Assembly (NCBI GenBank): GCA_947628445.1
Contig: CANQZX010000022.1
Location: 1 to 16,113, forward strand
Reading direction: 5' to 3'
DNA length: 16,113 nt
DNA from: an uncultured Bacilli bacterium
GTDB taxonomy: Bacteria; Bacillota_I; Bacilli_A; RF39; UBA660
Positions 1 to 5,859 of this stretch are shown one piece after another. The translations under genes and the position numbers were made by a program. The notes below the pieces were generated by a model. That model made no database searches and was not told the DNA's origin. It worked only from the letters and a program-made list of their open reading frames with translations. Numbering within the stretch: the first letter of the stretch is position 1; each line of letters opens with the position of its first letter.

Positions 1-17
1 AATAGAATAAAAAATAA

Positions 18-67
18 AATAGTTGATGTAAGAAAAAGTATATAAATTTTCTCTTACAAAAACTATT
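18..67 (+). promoter_or_regulatory. Hairpin leader just upstream of the hydrolase ribosome site
   Basis: Nested complementary segments flank a short AT loop: AATAGTT (18-24) with AACTATT (61-67), GTAAGA (28-33) with TCTTAC (52-57), and AAAA (34-37) with TTTT (47-50). Two 3-nt internal loops face each other (25-27 and 58-60). The helix ends five bases before the GAGGAG ribosome site (72-77) of the next gene. It could be a regulatory 5' leader or the remains of an upstream gene's terminator; there is no U-tract, which argues against a classic terminator. No known riboswitch consensus is recognised. Confidence 0.45.
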
Positions 68-85
68 ATACGAGGAGCATAAAAA

Positions 86-580
86 ATGGAAATTGAAAAA
101 GTAGTTGTAGGAGAACTACAAACCAATTGTTATATTGTTACGAAAAAGGGTAAAAGTATTATTATTGATCCCGGTGCAGAAAGTGCCAAAATTATTGCCG
201 CTTGTCAGGGTAAAAACATTGTCGGTATTTTAGTTACCCATCATCATTTTGATCATGTGACGGCTTTACCGGAGATTGAAGAGTATTTTCATTTAAAAGA
301 AAGCCGCACAATTAAAGATTTTCCTTTTATAGTAATTCCAACACCCGGTCATACAAGTGATTCCGTTAGTTTTTATTTTGAAGAAGATAAAGTTTTATTC
401 GCCGGCGATTTTATTTTTTTAAATGCAATTGGTCGTTGCGATTTACCAACAGGGGATTTTAAACAAATGCAAGAAAGTTTAAAAATGATTAGTAAATATC
501 CCGATAATATTATAATTTATCCTGGTCATGGGCCAGAAACAACTTTAGCAAAAGAAAAAAAGCATTTTATCCGCTTTTAG
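86..580 (+). CDS. Compact metallo-beta-lactamase-fold hydrolase (glyoxalase II-like, YqgX/YcbL type)
   Basis: A 164-residue protein of the metallo-beta-lactamase superfamily, probably a cytoplasmic thioester or lactone hydrolase related to glyoxalase II. The metal-site motifs are all present: THHHFDH at 51-57 gives H52, H54, D56 and H57, PTPGHT gives H89, FAGD gives D108, and YPGHG gives H148. The opening LQTNCY and the GR.DLP.GD motif near 119-124 are typical of the YqgX/YcbL group. The start is supported by GAGGAG eight bases upstream. The protein is shorter than the usual 205-215 residues; the missing part lies between the HxHxDH block and the PGHT block (about residues 68-80), so the fold is pruned there but the active site is intact. 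The substrate cannot be told from the sequence. Confidence 0.88.
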   Translation: MEIEKVVVGELQTNCYIVTKKGKSIIIDPGAESAKIIAACQGKNIVGILVTHHHFDHVTALPEIEEYFHLKESRTIKDFPFIVIPTPGHTSDSVSFYFEEDKVLFAGDFIFLNAIGRCDLPTGDFKQMQESLKMISKYPDNIIIYPGHGPETTLAKEKKHFIRF

Positions 581-607
581 TATTTGGCAAATACTATTAA
601 TTTTTTT
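578..607 (+). terminator. Weak intrinsic terminator after the hydrolase gene
   Basis: AGTATTT (579-585) pairs with AAATACT (589-595) around a GGC loop, and seven T follow at 601-607. The stem includes the gene's own stop codon. The stem is AT-rich and five bases separate it from the T-tract, so termination may be inefficient. Confidence 0.5.
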
Positions 608-667
608 ATCAAATAATACTTACTTTTTGGGGGATAGTATGGGGAATAGAAAGAAAAATAAGGCGGC

Positions 668-1146
668 ATGAAAAAAATAATATTAATAATTTTTTGCATT
701 ATTTTTATATTTACAATGAGCGGTTGAAATAGGAAAGAAGAAATGGAAAAGGAGGGGAAACGATTAATCATAACGAAAAGCGAATTTTAAAAAATGAATT
801 AAATTTTAAAATAAATAGTGATGTTAATTTATTATCGTCATTAAGCGAAAATAATAAAGTGCAAATAACAAGTGAAGTTGAAAAAATTGATACTTCTAAA
901 TTAGGAGAACAGGAATTAAATATAAAATATATTGTAGATAATAAAGAAAAAGAACAATCAGTTAAAATAAATATTATTGATACAAAAGTGCCTACAATAA
1001 AATATAAAAATACGTTATCTACAACTAAAGGGACAAAAATAAATTTATTAAAAGATGTAGCAGCTAATAATAATCTACGTAATAAAACTTGCAATTTAAC
1101 CGAAAACCAAAAATATGAACAAGTATTAAATGAAATTGGTTGCTAA
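668..1146 (+). pseudogene. Broken lipoprotein gene with Ig-like (DUF5011/Big_3-type) domain
   Basis: An ATG at 668 opens a clear lipoprotein signal peptide: MKK, a hydrophobic run of Ile/Leu/Phe, then TMSG. The next codon, where the lipobox cysteine is expected, is TGA (725-727), so a Cys codon seems to have become a stop. The rest lies in a different frame that is open from about 733 to 1146, so at least one frameshift also occurred, possibly at the GGAGGGG run (751-757). That frame encodes a beta-rich segment with the pattern IDTSKLGEQELNIKYIV followed by INIIDTKVPTI, typical of DUF5011/Big_3 Ig-like modules on surface lipoproteins. A second module begins (STTKGTKINLLKDV) and breaks off. 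The intact product would have been a membrane-anchored extracellular protein. TGA is a stop elsewhere in the window, so recoding is unlikely. Confidence 0.65.
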
Positions 1147-1282
1147 ATAATAAAAATTGTTAATATCCCTGGGCTACAATTGCCCAACAACATTAACAAT
1201 TTATCTATTAATGATAATAGTACAAATAACTCGCAAAGTCAAATTTGCGTCATTACTTATTAATAGTATATGTAAAAAAATA
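1147..1282 (+). other. Intergenic stretch with two hairpins
   Basis: No credible reading frame is seen. The first hairpin pairs ATTGTTAAT (1156-1164) with ATTAACAAT (1192-1200) and GGGC (1171-1174) with GCCC (1182-1185), with a symmetric 6x6 internal loop. The second pairs CTATTAAT (1205-1212) with ATTAATAG (1259-1266) and encloses CGCAAA (1232-1237) with TTTGCG (1244-1249). Neither has a strong U-tract. They may be remnants of the decayed gene's 3' region or of a small element. Confidence 0.4.
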
Positions 1283-1328
1283 AAAAAGGGGATGTAATGA
1301 AATGAAATAATTTCTTTACTCCCTTTTT
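1283..1328 (+). terminator. Hairpin with T-tract built on the left repeat
   Basis: AAAAAGGG (1283-1290) pairs with CCCTTTTT (1321-1328); GTAA (1294-1297) pairs with TTAC (1316-1319); GAAAT pairs with ATTTC at the tip. The 3' arm ends in five T. It can act as an intrinsic terminator for plus-strand transcripts from the decayed lipoprotein region. Confidence 0.5.
1284..1314 (+). repeat. Left copy of 31-bp inverted repeat
   Basis: AAAAGGGG, one variable base (A at 1292), then a 22-base core beginning TGTAATGAAATG and ending AATAATTTC. The same 31 bases occur in reverse complement at 1628-1658 with only the variable base changed. The core is itself partly palindromic (GAAAT at 1299-1303 with ATTTC at 1310-1314). 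Confidence 0.85.
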
Positions 1329-1438
1329 AATGTTGAAAAAATATAAAATTTTTGAAATTTTGCTTTATTTCTTATATATGATATATTTGTTTATTCTAAA
1401 GTATCGTTTGATTAAATGTTTTCTTATATTTTTAGAAC

Positions 1439-1462
1439 ATTATTATTATTATTATTATTATT
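1439..1462. repeat. (ATT)8 trinucleotide repeat
   Basis: Eight uninterrupted ATT units. The tract lies in non-coding DNA between the two inverted repeats. A similar (ATT)7 tract encodes an Asn run at 15207-15229. Confidence 0.9.
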
Positions 1463-1487
1463 TGCTCAATGTATTTGTCTGAGGAAA

Positions 1488-1596
1488 CTAGAAAAAGAAA
1501 TCTTTTTATAGTAAAATATTCCATGTGATACATCTTCTTTCGTCGATTAGATTGTATCACATATTGCGTTAGAAATTAAGTTTTCTAGCGCTTTTT
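1488..1596 (+). ncRNA. Candidate structured RNA ending in an intrinsic terminator
   Basis: Three successive hairpins lie on the plus strand. The first pairs CTA and AAAAAG (1488-1497) with CTTTTT and TAG (1502-1511). The second pairs ATGTGATACA (1523-1532) with TGTATCACAT (1553-1562) around a 20-nt loop. The third pairs GCGTTAGAAA (1566-1575) with TTTCTAGCGC (1582-1591), ten pairs with one G-U, followed by TTTTT (1592-1596) and more T. The last is a good terminator with no gene before it on this strand, so some short non-coding transcript probably ends here. No clear promoter is found and no known RNA family is recognised. Confidence 0.4.
1566..1596 (+). terminator. Intrinsic terminator without an upstream gene
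   Basis: A ten-base stem (1566-1575 with 1582-1591), a six-base loop TTAAGT, and a T-rich tail TTTTTAGTTTTTT. On the minus strand the same hairpin has no U-tract, so the direction is plus. Confidence 0.7.
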
Positions 1597-1611
1597 AGTT
1601 TTTTGACAAAC

Positions 1612-1660
1612 AAAAAAGAACTATAATGAAATTATTTCATTTCATTACAGCCCCTTTTCT
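1612..1660 (-). terminator. gerQ terminator built on the right inverted repeat
   Basis: On the minus strand, directly after the gerQ stop, CTGTAATGAAAT (1650-1639) pairs with ATTTCATTATAG (1632-1621). The A-rich AAAAGAAAA (1660-1652) pairs with the TTCTTTTTT that follows (1620-1612). This is a strong stem with a U-rich 3' side. Confidence 0.7.
1628..1658 (-). repeat. Right copy of 31-bp inverted repeat
   Basis: Reverse complement of 1284-1314 with one difference (position 1650). The two copies face each other around a 313-bp interval that contains no gene. This is the arrangement expected of a MITE-like unit, or of two terminator hairpins from one repeat family. Confidence 0.85.
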
Positions 1661-1661
1661 T

Positions 1662-2021
1662 TTAGTAGGTCTTTTCCGAATAAGCATGAGAGTAAATAAT
1701 TGGATCCATAAATTCAACATAATTAAGGTAAATAATTCGAATTAGGTACCAAGTGTTGCTATTAGGATCCCGGATAATTAAATGATCTTTTCCGGCTTCT
1801 TCAATAAGTCCTTCATAAACTTTGTTTTGCCAAGCGCTGCTATCAGGATAGGAAACATAGGCCTTAACTCTTTGACCTTTGTTCAAGCGCAAGATGTTTT
1901 CAATATAACTTTGTTCCATCGGCATACTTGTTGTGTTTACCTCACTTACGGACATATTTCCGGGCGGTGTGGGAAAGTTATTGCTGGGAAAAGTTGGATT
2001 TTGATAAAAATTGCCGTTCAT
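1662..2021 (-). CDS. gerQ: GerQ-family spore coat protein
   Basis: A 119-residue protein matching the spore coat protein GerQ. The diagnostic core is the block from QSYIENILRLNKG through VYEGLIEEAGKDHLIIRDP to YLIRIIYLNYVEF, following an Asn/Pro-rich N-terminus. GerQ sits in the coat or cortex region of Bacillus spores and is needed for the cortex-lytic enzyme CwlJ during germination. I chose the ATG at 2021 over the upstream ATG at 2051 because GGGGTG lies just before it (2025-2030). B. subtilis GerQ is crosslinked by transglutaminase through lysines near its N-terminus; here the first lysine appears only in LRLNKG, so such crosslinking is unlikely. It is transcribed divergently from the YitT-like gene. 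A SigE-like -10 (CATATAGT, 2045-2038 on the minus strand) is possible but weakly supported. Confidence 0.88.
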   Translation of the reverse strand: MNGNFYQNPTFPSNNFPTPPGNMSVSEVNTTSMPMEQSYIENILRLNKGQRVKAYVSYPDSSAWQNKVYEGLIEEAGKDHLIIRDPNSNTWYLIRIIYLNYVEFMDPIIYSHAYSEKTY

Positions 2022-2064
2022 GATTTCACCCCAATAAACTATATGTGACAAATTATGATATTAT

Positions 2065-2093
2065 TTGCTAAAATCGGCTTTTTCCTTTATAAT
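2065..2093 (+). promoter_or_regulatory. SigA-type promoter for the YitT-family gene
   Basis: TTGCTA (2065-2070) and TATAAT (2088-2093) are separated by 17 bases. The gene follows with AAGGTGG (2101-2107) and ATG at 2115. Confidence 0.75.
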
Positions 2094-2114
2094 TAGAATA
2101 AAGGTGGTTGGACG

Positions 2115-2993
2115 ATGGAAGAATACTCAGATAAAAAAATAATTATTGAGGGCATTACCTTTGTTTTAGGCGTTTTTCTTTTAGCCCTTTGTTATAATCT
2201 TTTCTTACTACCCAACAATTTTGCTTTCGCGGGCATGAGTGGGTTGGCTATCATCGTGCACCAAATTAGTGGCTTTAATCCGACTTTATTTATCTATATT
2301 GCCAATATTACATTACTTATTGTTAGTTTTATTTTTCTCGGTTGGGAAAAAACTAAACGGACCATTGTTGGAACTTTATTATATCCGGTTATGATTACTT
2401 TTACTTTACCCATTGCTCAAGTTCTTTTAAAACATTTAGTTTTAAAAGAAATGATAATTACGGCAATATTGACGGCTTTATTATATGGTATCGGCAATGG
2501 CTTAATCTATAAAAGCGGTTATACAACGGGTGGTAATGATGTCTTAATGCAACTTTTAAATAAATATTTTAAAATTCCGGAGTCACAAGGTTTAACCTTT
2601 GTTAATTGTTTAGTTATTTTAGCATGTAGTATTGTCTTTTCTTTAGAATTAGGGATTTATTCTTTAATCATTATGGTAATATCATCTGTTTTTATTGATA
2701 AAATCATGTATGGCATTTCTGATAGTAAATTATTTTATATTTTTACGCGTAAACCAAAGAAAATTAAAAAAGTTATCTTTGATGAATTTGAATCAGGTTT
2801 TACGATTTTACCTACCAAAGGGGGCTATTCCCATACGCATGGCTCTTTGATTATGGTGGTAATTTCTAATCGGGATTATTATAAGTTTAAAAATAAAATT
2901 TTAGAAATTGATCCGACAGCGTTTTTTATTATCGATGATTGTTACGAAACTAAGGGCGGTGTCAAAAGGTCAAATTTACCATTTATCGACTAG
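2115..2993 (+). CDS. YitT family membrane protein (DUF161 + DUF2179)
   Basis: A 292-residue membrane protein of the YitT/YqfU family. The N-terminal two-thirds has five or six hydrophobic helices (roughly residues 10-32, 48-72, 83-105, 111-131, 160-195) and the family motifs LLPNNFAFAGMSGLA and GYTTGGNDV. The C-terminal part (about 205-285) is a soluble DUF2179 domain with the usual GFTILPTKGGYSHTHGSL and IDPTAFFIIDD pattern. The transport or sensing role of this family is not established. The start is fixed by AAGGTGG eight bases upstream and a SigA promoter. No terminator separates it from ftsE, but ftsE has its own promoter. Confidence 0.92.
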   Translation: MEEYSDKKIIIEGITFVLGVFLLALCYNLFLLPNNFAFAGMSGLAIIVHQISGFNPTLFIYIANITLLIVSFIFLGWEKTKRTIVGTLLYPVMITFTLPIAQVLLKHLVLKEMIITAILTALLYGIGNGLIYKSGYTTGGNDVLMQLLNKYFKIPESQGLTFVNCLVILACSIVFSLELGIYSLIIMVISSVFIDKIMYGISDSKLFYIFTRKPKKIKKVIFDEFESGFTILPTKGGYSHTHGSLIMVVISNRDYYKFKNKILEIDPTAFFIIDDCYETKGGVKRSNLPFID

Positions 2994-3001
2994 GAAATAA
3001 A

Positions 3002-3010
3002 TGATATAAT
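3002..3010 (+). promoter_or_regulatory. Extended -10 promoter for the ftsEX operon
   Basis: TGATATAAT matches the extended -10 form TGnTATAAT. No good -35 lies 17 bases upstream. The expected start near 3017 gives a very short leader carrying TAGGTGG before ATG at 3032. Confidence 0.65.
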
Positions 3011-3031
3011 GGTATAGTAGTAGGTGGTACA

Positions 3032-3733
3032 ATGAGTTTTATTGAGTTAAAAAATGTTAATAAAATATATAAAAATGGGATTACCGCTTTGGCTGATGTT
3101 AGTGTGGCTATTGAAAAGGGCGAATTTGTTTTTGTCATTGGACTTACTGCCAGCGGAAAATCAACATTTATTAAAATGCTTTATCGGGAAGAAAAACCCA
3201 ACAGTGGTACAGTCACAGTCGGAGGCTTAAATGTAGGCAAAATTAGAAACCGGAAAGTCTATAAATTAAGACGGAAAATCGGGATCGTTTTCCAAGATTT
3301 TAAATTGTTACCTAAGTTAACAGTTTACGAAAATGTCGCTTTTGCTTTGGAATGTGTCGGCATGAAGGAAAAAGAAATTCGGCCTAAAGTTTTAAATGCT
3401 TTAGAAAGAGTTGGTTTAAAAGAAAAAGTTAGGTCTTTTCCGAATGAATTATCCGGTGGGGAACAACAAAGAGTTTGTATTGCGCGGGCAATTGTGAATG
3501 AACCAAAATTATTAATTTGCGATGAACCAACCGGAAACTTGGACCCCGAAACGAGTAAAGAAATTATGAAGGTAATTGATAATATTAATAAAGATTTAAA
3601 AACAACCATTATTATGGCCACCCATGATAAAGATATCGTCAACCGGATGAAAAAAAGAGTTTTAGTTATTGACCATGGTATCTTAGTGGGTGATTATGCG
3701 AAAGGTAGGTATAAAGCTCATGAAAGCAATTAG
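3032..3733 (+). CDS. ftsE: Cell division ATP-binding protein FtsE
   Basis: A 233-residue ABC ATPase that pairs with FtsX at the inner face of the membrane. In Gram-positive bacteria the complex switches on an extracellular peptidoglycan hydrolase. All ATPase motifs are intact: Walker A GLTASGKST (37-45), Q-loop FQDF with Q88, signature LSGGE (140-144), Walker B LLICDEPTGNLD with D164 and E165, and H-loop THD with H198. The family stretch LLPKLTVYENV follows the Q-loop. The Walker A filler is GLTASGKST rather than the common GxSGAGKST, which should be harmless. The 3' end overlaps the ftsX start by 14 bases, indicating translational coupling. Confidence 0.96.
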   Translation: MSFIELKNVNKIYKNGITALADVSVAIEKGEFVFVIGLTASGKSTFIKMLYREEKPNSGTVTVGGLNVGKIRNRKVYKLRRKIGIVFQDFKLLPKLTVYENVAFALECVGMKEKEIRPKVLNALERVGLKEKVRSFPNELSGGEQQRVCIARAIVNEPKLLICDEPTGNLDPETSKEIMKVIDNINKDLKTTIIMATHDKDIVNRMKKRVLVIDHGILVGDYAKGRYKAHESN

Positions 3734-4613
3734 AATTATTGGGCGAAGTTTTCGCGATGCCTTTAAAAGTGTTGGACGGAATTTTAGTTTAAGTTTTGCT
3801 TCTATTCTTTGTACCACGATCACTTTGATTTTAGTGGCAGTAGCAATTGTAGTGGCTGCGAATATTGAAAATGCAACAAAATTAATTGAAGACGAATTTA
3901 GTATTGTTGTTTATTTAAAAAAAGATGTCACGGATGCGCAACTAGAAAATATTCAAACGGATATTAAAGCGCAACCTAATGTCGAACAAATTGATTTTAA
4001 AAGTAAAGACGAATGGAAAATGGATATGGAAGAATATTCTGATACTTTCGATACCATTTTAAATTATTTAGATGAAAATCCTTTATTTAATTCGATTAGT
4101 GTTAAAGTAAAAGACATAGAAGAAATTGGGTCGACGGCTAAATATATTAAAAAAATTGAAGGCGTTGAATCCGTGAAATATGGCGAAGGCATGGTCGAAA
4201 ATGTGGTATCCACTTTTGATGTTGTCGAAAAAGTAGTTGTTGTTACAGTTATTGCTTTAGTATTAGTTACGGCTTTTCTAATTAGTAATACCATTAAATT
4301 AACTATTTTCTCACGCCGGAATGAAATTGAAATCATGCGTTTAGTAGGGGCTAGTAATATCAGTATTAAATTACCATTTTTAATCGAGGGCTTTATTATT
4401 GGCTTAATTGGTTCGATTATTCCGATATGTATTACCATATATGGCTATGTTATTCTTTATGCCCAAATGGGTGGCGAATTATTTACGAACATGGCGGTAT
4501 TAATTAAACCATATAATTTTGTTTTCTTTGTCTCTCTAGTATTAGTAGTCATTGGTTCTATTGTCGGTATGCTTGGTAGTTTAAAAGCCGTAAGGAAGTA
4601 TTTGAAGATATGA
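3720..4613 (+). CDS. ftsX: Cell division ABC transporter permease FtsX
   Basis: A 297-residue permease subunit. The chosen ATG (3720, MKAIRIIGRSFRDAFKSVGRN) has AAAGGTAGG ten bases upstream and gives the standard FtsX N-terminus; a GTG at 3690 would add ten residues without support. Layout: a short cytoplasmic N-terminus, TM1 about 22-47, an extracellular domain about 50-165 with the FSIVVYLKKDVTD opening, then three TM helices near 170-193, 222-248 and 270-290, with NEIEIMRLVGAS in the cytoplasmic loop. The extracellular domain is where partner hydrolases dock. The stop overlaps the next start as ATGA (4610-4613). Confidence 0.94.
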   Translation: MKAIRIIGRSFRDAFKSVGRNFSLSFASILCTTITLILVAVAIVVAANIENATKLIEDEFSIVVYLKKDVTDAQLENIQTDIKAQPNVEQIDFKSKDEWKMDMEEYSDTFDTILNYLDENPLFNSISVKVKDIEEIGSTAKYIKKIEGVESVKYGEGMVENVVSTFDVVEKVVVVTVIALVLVTAFLISNTIKLTIFSRRNEIEIMRLVGASNISIKLPFLIEGFIIGLIGSIIPICITIYGYVILYAQMGGELFTNMAVLIKPYNFVFFVSLVLVVIGSIVGMLGSLKAVRKYLKI

Positions 4614-5791
4614 AAAAGTTAGGTATTTTATTTACAATCTTAATGCTGATGGCGCCCAGTATGGTTTCGGCGAAAACGGAAGCCACTACGCTTGCGGAAC
4701 TACGGCAAGAATTAAAAAATTTGCAAAATCAAAAAAGTTCTAATGAAAAACAAAAGCAACTAACGAAAGCCGAAAAGAACGCTAAGAATGTGGCAATTGC
4801 TAATGCTTATAAAGAAATTGAAACGAGTGAATCCAAAATTGAGGAAGCGAAAAATAGTATTAAGGCCAGCGAACAAAAGATAAGCGAATATGAAGCTAAA
4901 ACAAAGGAAATGCTCGAGTTTTACCAAATGATGATGGGCGATAATAGTTATCTTGAGTTCATTACGGATTCTTCGAGTATGACCGAAATGATTATGCGGA
5001 TTGATGCCGTTGAAGAAATTGTTAATTATAACCAAGATACTTTAAAAAAGCTTGAGGGCTTAATTGATGAAAACGAACAAAAACAAGTTGAATTAAAAAA
5101 ATATGAACAAGAACTTAATAATAACATCACCTCATATCAAAAAAAGATTCAAGAATTAGATTCCAGTTTAATGGAAATGGAAGATATTGCGATGGATATC
5201 GACGAAGAAATTAAAATTGTTCAAACCAATATTAAAACTTACGAAAATATGGGTTGTGGCGAAAATGAAAAATTCGATGTCTGTGCCAAGTATTCATATA
5301 ACTCTACTTGGTTAAAACCCGTAACTAAGGGGCGAATTAATTCCTTATTTGGATATCGGAATGTTAGTGGGCAATCAAGTAACCATAGTGGAATTGATAT
5401 TGGGGTCTCTGAAGGAACGCCTGTTTATTCAGCTACTAACGGAACGGTTGTTTATATTATTCGGAAATCTTCCTGTGGTGGTAATCAAATCTACATTCAA
5501 TCGGATGTTAATGGAACAACTTATACCATGCAATATGCCCATTTATTAAAAATTGAGGTTAGTTTAGGTCAAACTGTGAAAAACACGGATGTAATTGCTT
5601 ATTCTGGTGGGGGATCAACAGCTACCCGCAATGGGGGATACGATCGTTGTACGACTGGGGCGCACTTGCATTATGGGGTTTCTAAAAGTAAATGGACGAC
5701 TTGGAAAAACTATACGGCTAATCTAATTAATCCGCCGGGCTTCCCAGGTAAAGGTGGCTGGTTCTACGAAAGAACCCAATGGTTTAGATAA
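4610..5791 (+). CDS. FtsEX-dependent peptidoglycan hydrolase, coiled coil + M23 peptidase (PcsB/EnvC-like)
   Basis: A 393-residue secreted protein. It has a signal peptide (MKKLGILFTI..., likely cleaved after VSA at residue 21), a long coiled coil rich in Glu/Lys/Gln (about 28-212), and a C-terminal M23 LytM-type peptidase (about 235-375). Zinc and catalytic residues are present: NHSGIDIG gives H259 and D263, YAHL gives H311, and GAHLHYG gives H352 and H354. The order ftsE-ftsX-hydrolase with ATGA overlap marks it as the cell-wall hydrolase gated by FtsEX, as with PcsB, CwlO or EnvC. M23 is unlike the CHAP domain of PcsB, so the substrate is a peptide crossbridge or stem peptide bond. Four cysteines occur after the signal (216, 225, 289, 347), unusual for a secreted Bacilli protein. 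Confidence 0.92.
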   Translation: MKKLGILFTILMLMAPSMVSAKTEATTLAELRQELKNLQNQKSSNEKQKQLTKAEKNAKNVAIANAYKEIETSESKIEEAKNSIKASEQKISEYEAKTKEMLEFYQMMMGDNSYLEFITDSSSMTEMIMRIDAVEEIVNYNQDTLKKLEGLIDENEQKQVELKKYEQELNNNITSYQKKIQELDSSLMEMEDIAMDIDEEIKIVQTNIKTYENMGCGENEKFDVCAKYSYNSTWLKPVTKGRINSLFGYRNVSGQSSNHSGIDIGVSEGTPVYSATNGTVVYIIRKSSCGGNQIYIQSDVNGTTYTMQYAHLLKIEVSLGQTVKNTDVIAYSGGGSTATRNGGYDRCTTGAHLHYGVSKSKWTTWKNYTANLINPPGFPGKGGWFYERTQWFR

Positions 5792-5796
5792 AAATG

Positions 5797-5822
5797 ACAA
5801 TCTAGAAATAGATTGTTTTTTT
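5797..5822 (+). terminator. Intrinsic terminator of the ftsEX operon
   Basis: ACAATCTA (5797-5804), loop GAAA, TAGATTGT (5809-5816), then a run of T to 5822. It directly follows the hydrolase stop codon. Confidence 0.9.
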
Positions 5823-5842
5823 AGGGCAAATTAGTATATAAT
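5813..5842 (+). promoter_or_regulatory. SigA-type promoter of the yvcK operon
   Basis: TTGTTT (5813-5818), an 18-base spacer, TATAAT (5837-5842). The -35 lies in the T-tract of the preceding terminator, so the two signals are packed together. The expected start near 5849 leaves only about 11 bases before the yvcK ATG. Confidence 0.65.
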
Positions 5843-5859
5843 TGTACTAGTGATTAATT

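Noticed and set aside
725..727. TGA read as Trp or Cys (alternative genetic code or recoding)
   Set aside because: TGA ends ftsX, the second Ecf-like gene and truA at exact overlaps with the next starts or a following promoter, and the decayed gene also needs a frameshift.
577..1094. Minus-strand frames of 64 and 108 codons
   Set aside because: They are Phe/Ile/Ser-rich antisense frames over AT-rich DNA and the broken lipoprotein gene; no ribosome site and no recognisable domain.
1439..1511. Coding remnant of another Asn-rich protein on the minus strand
   Set aside because: The frame reading AAT repeats is closed by a stop soon after the tract and has no start or ribosome site.
2022..2060. 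SigE/SigK promoter for gerQ
   Set aside because: A CATATAGT -10-like box exists but there is no good -35, and it would leave a leader of only about ten bases; too weak to list as a feature.
3325..5035. Minus-strand frames inside ftsE, ftsX and the hydrolase gene
   Set aside because: Antisense shadows of strongly supported genes.
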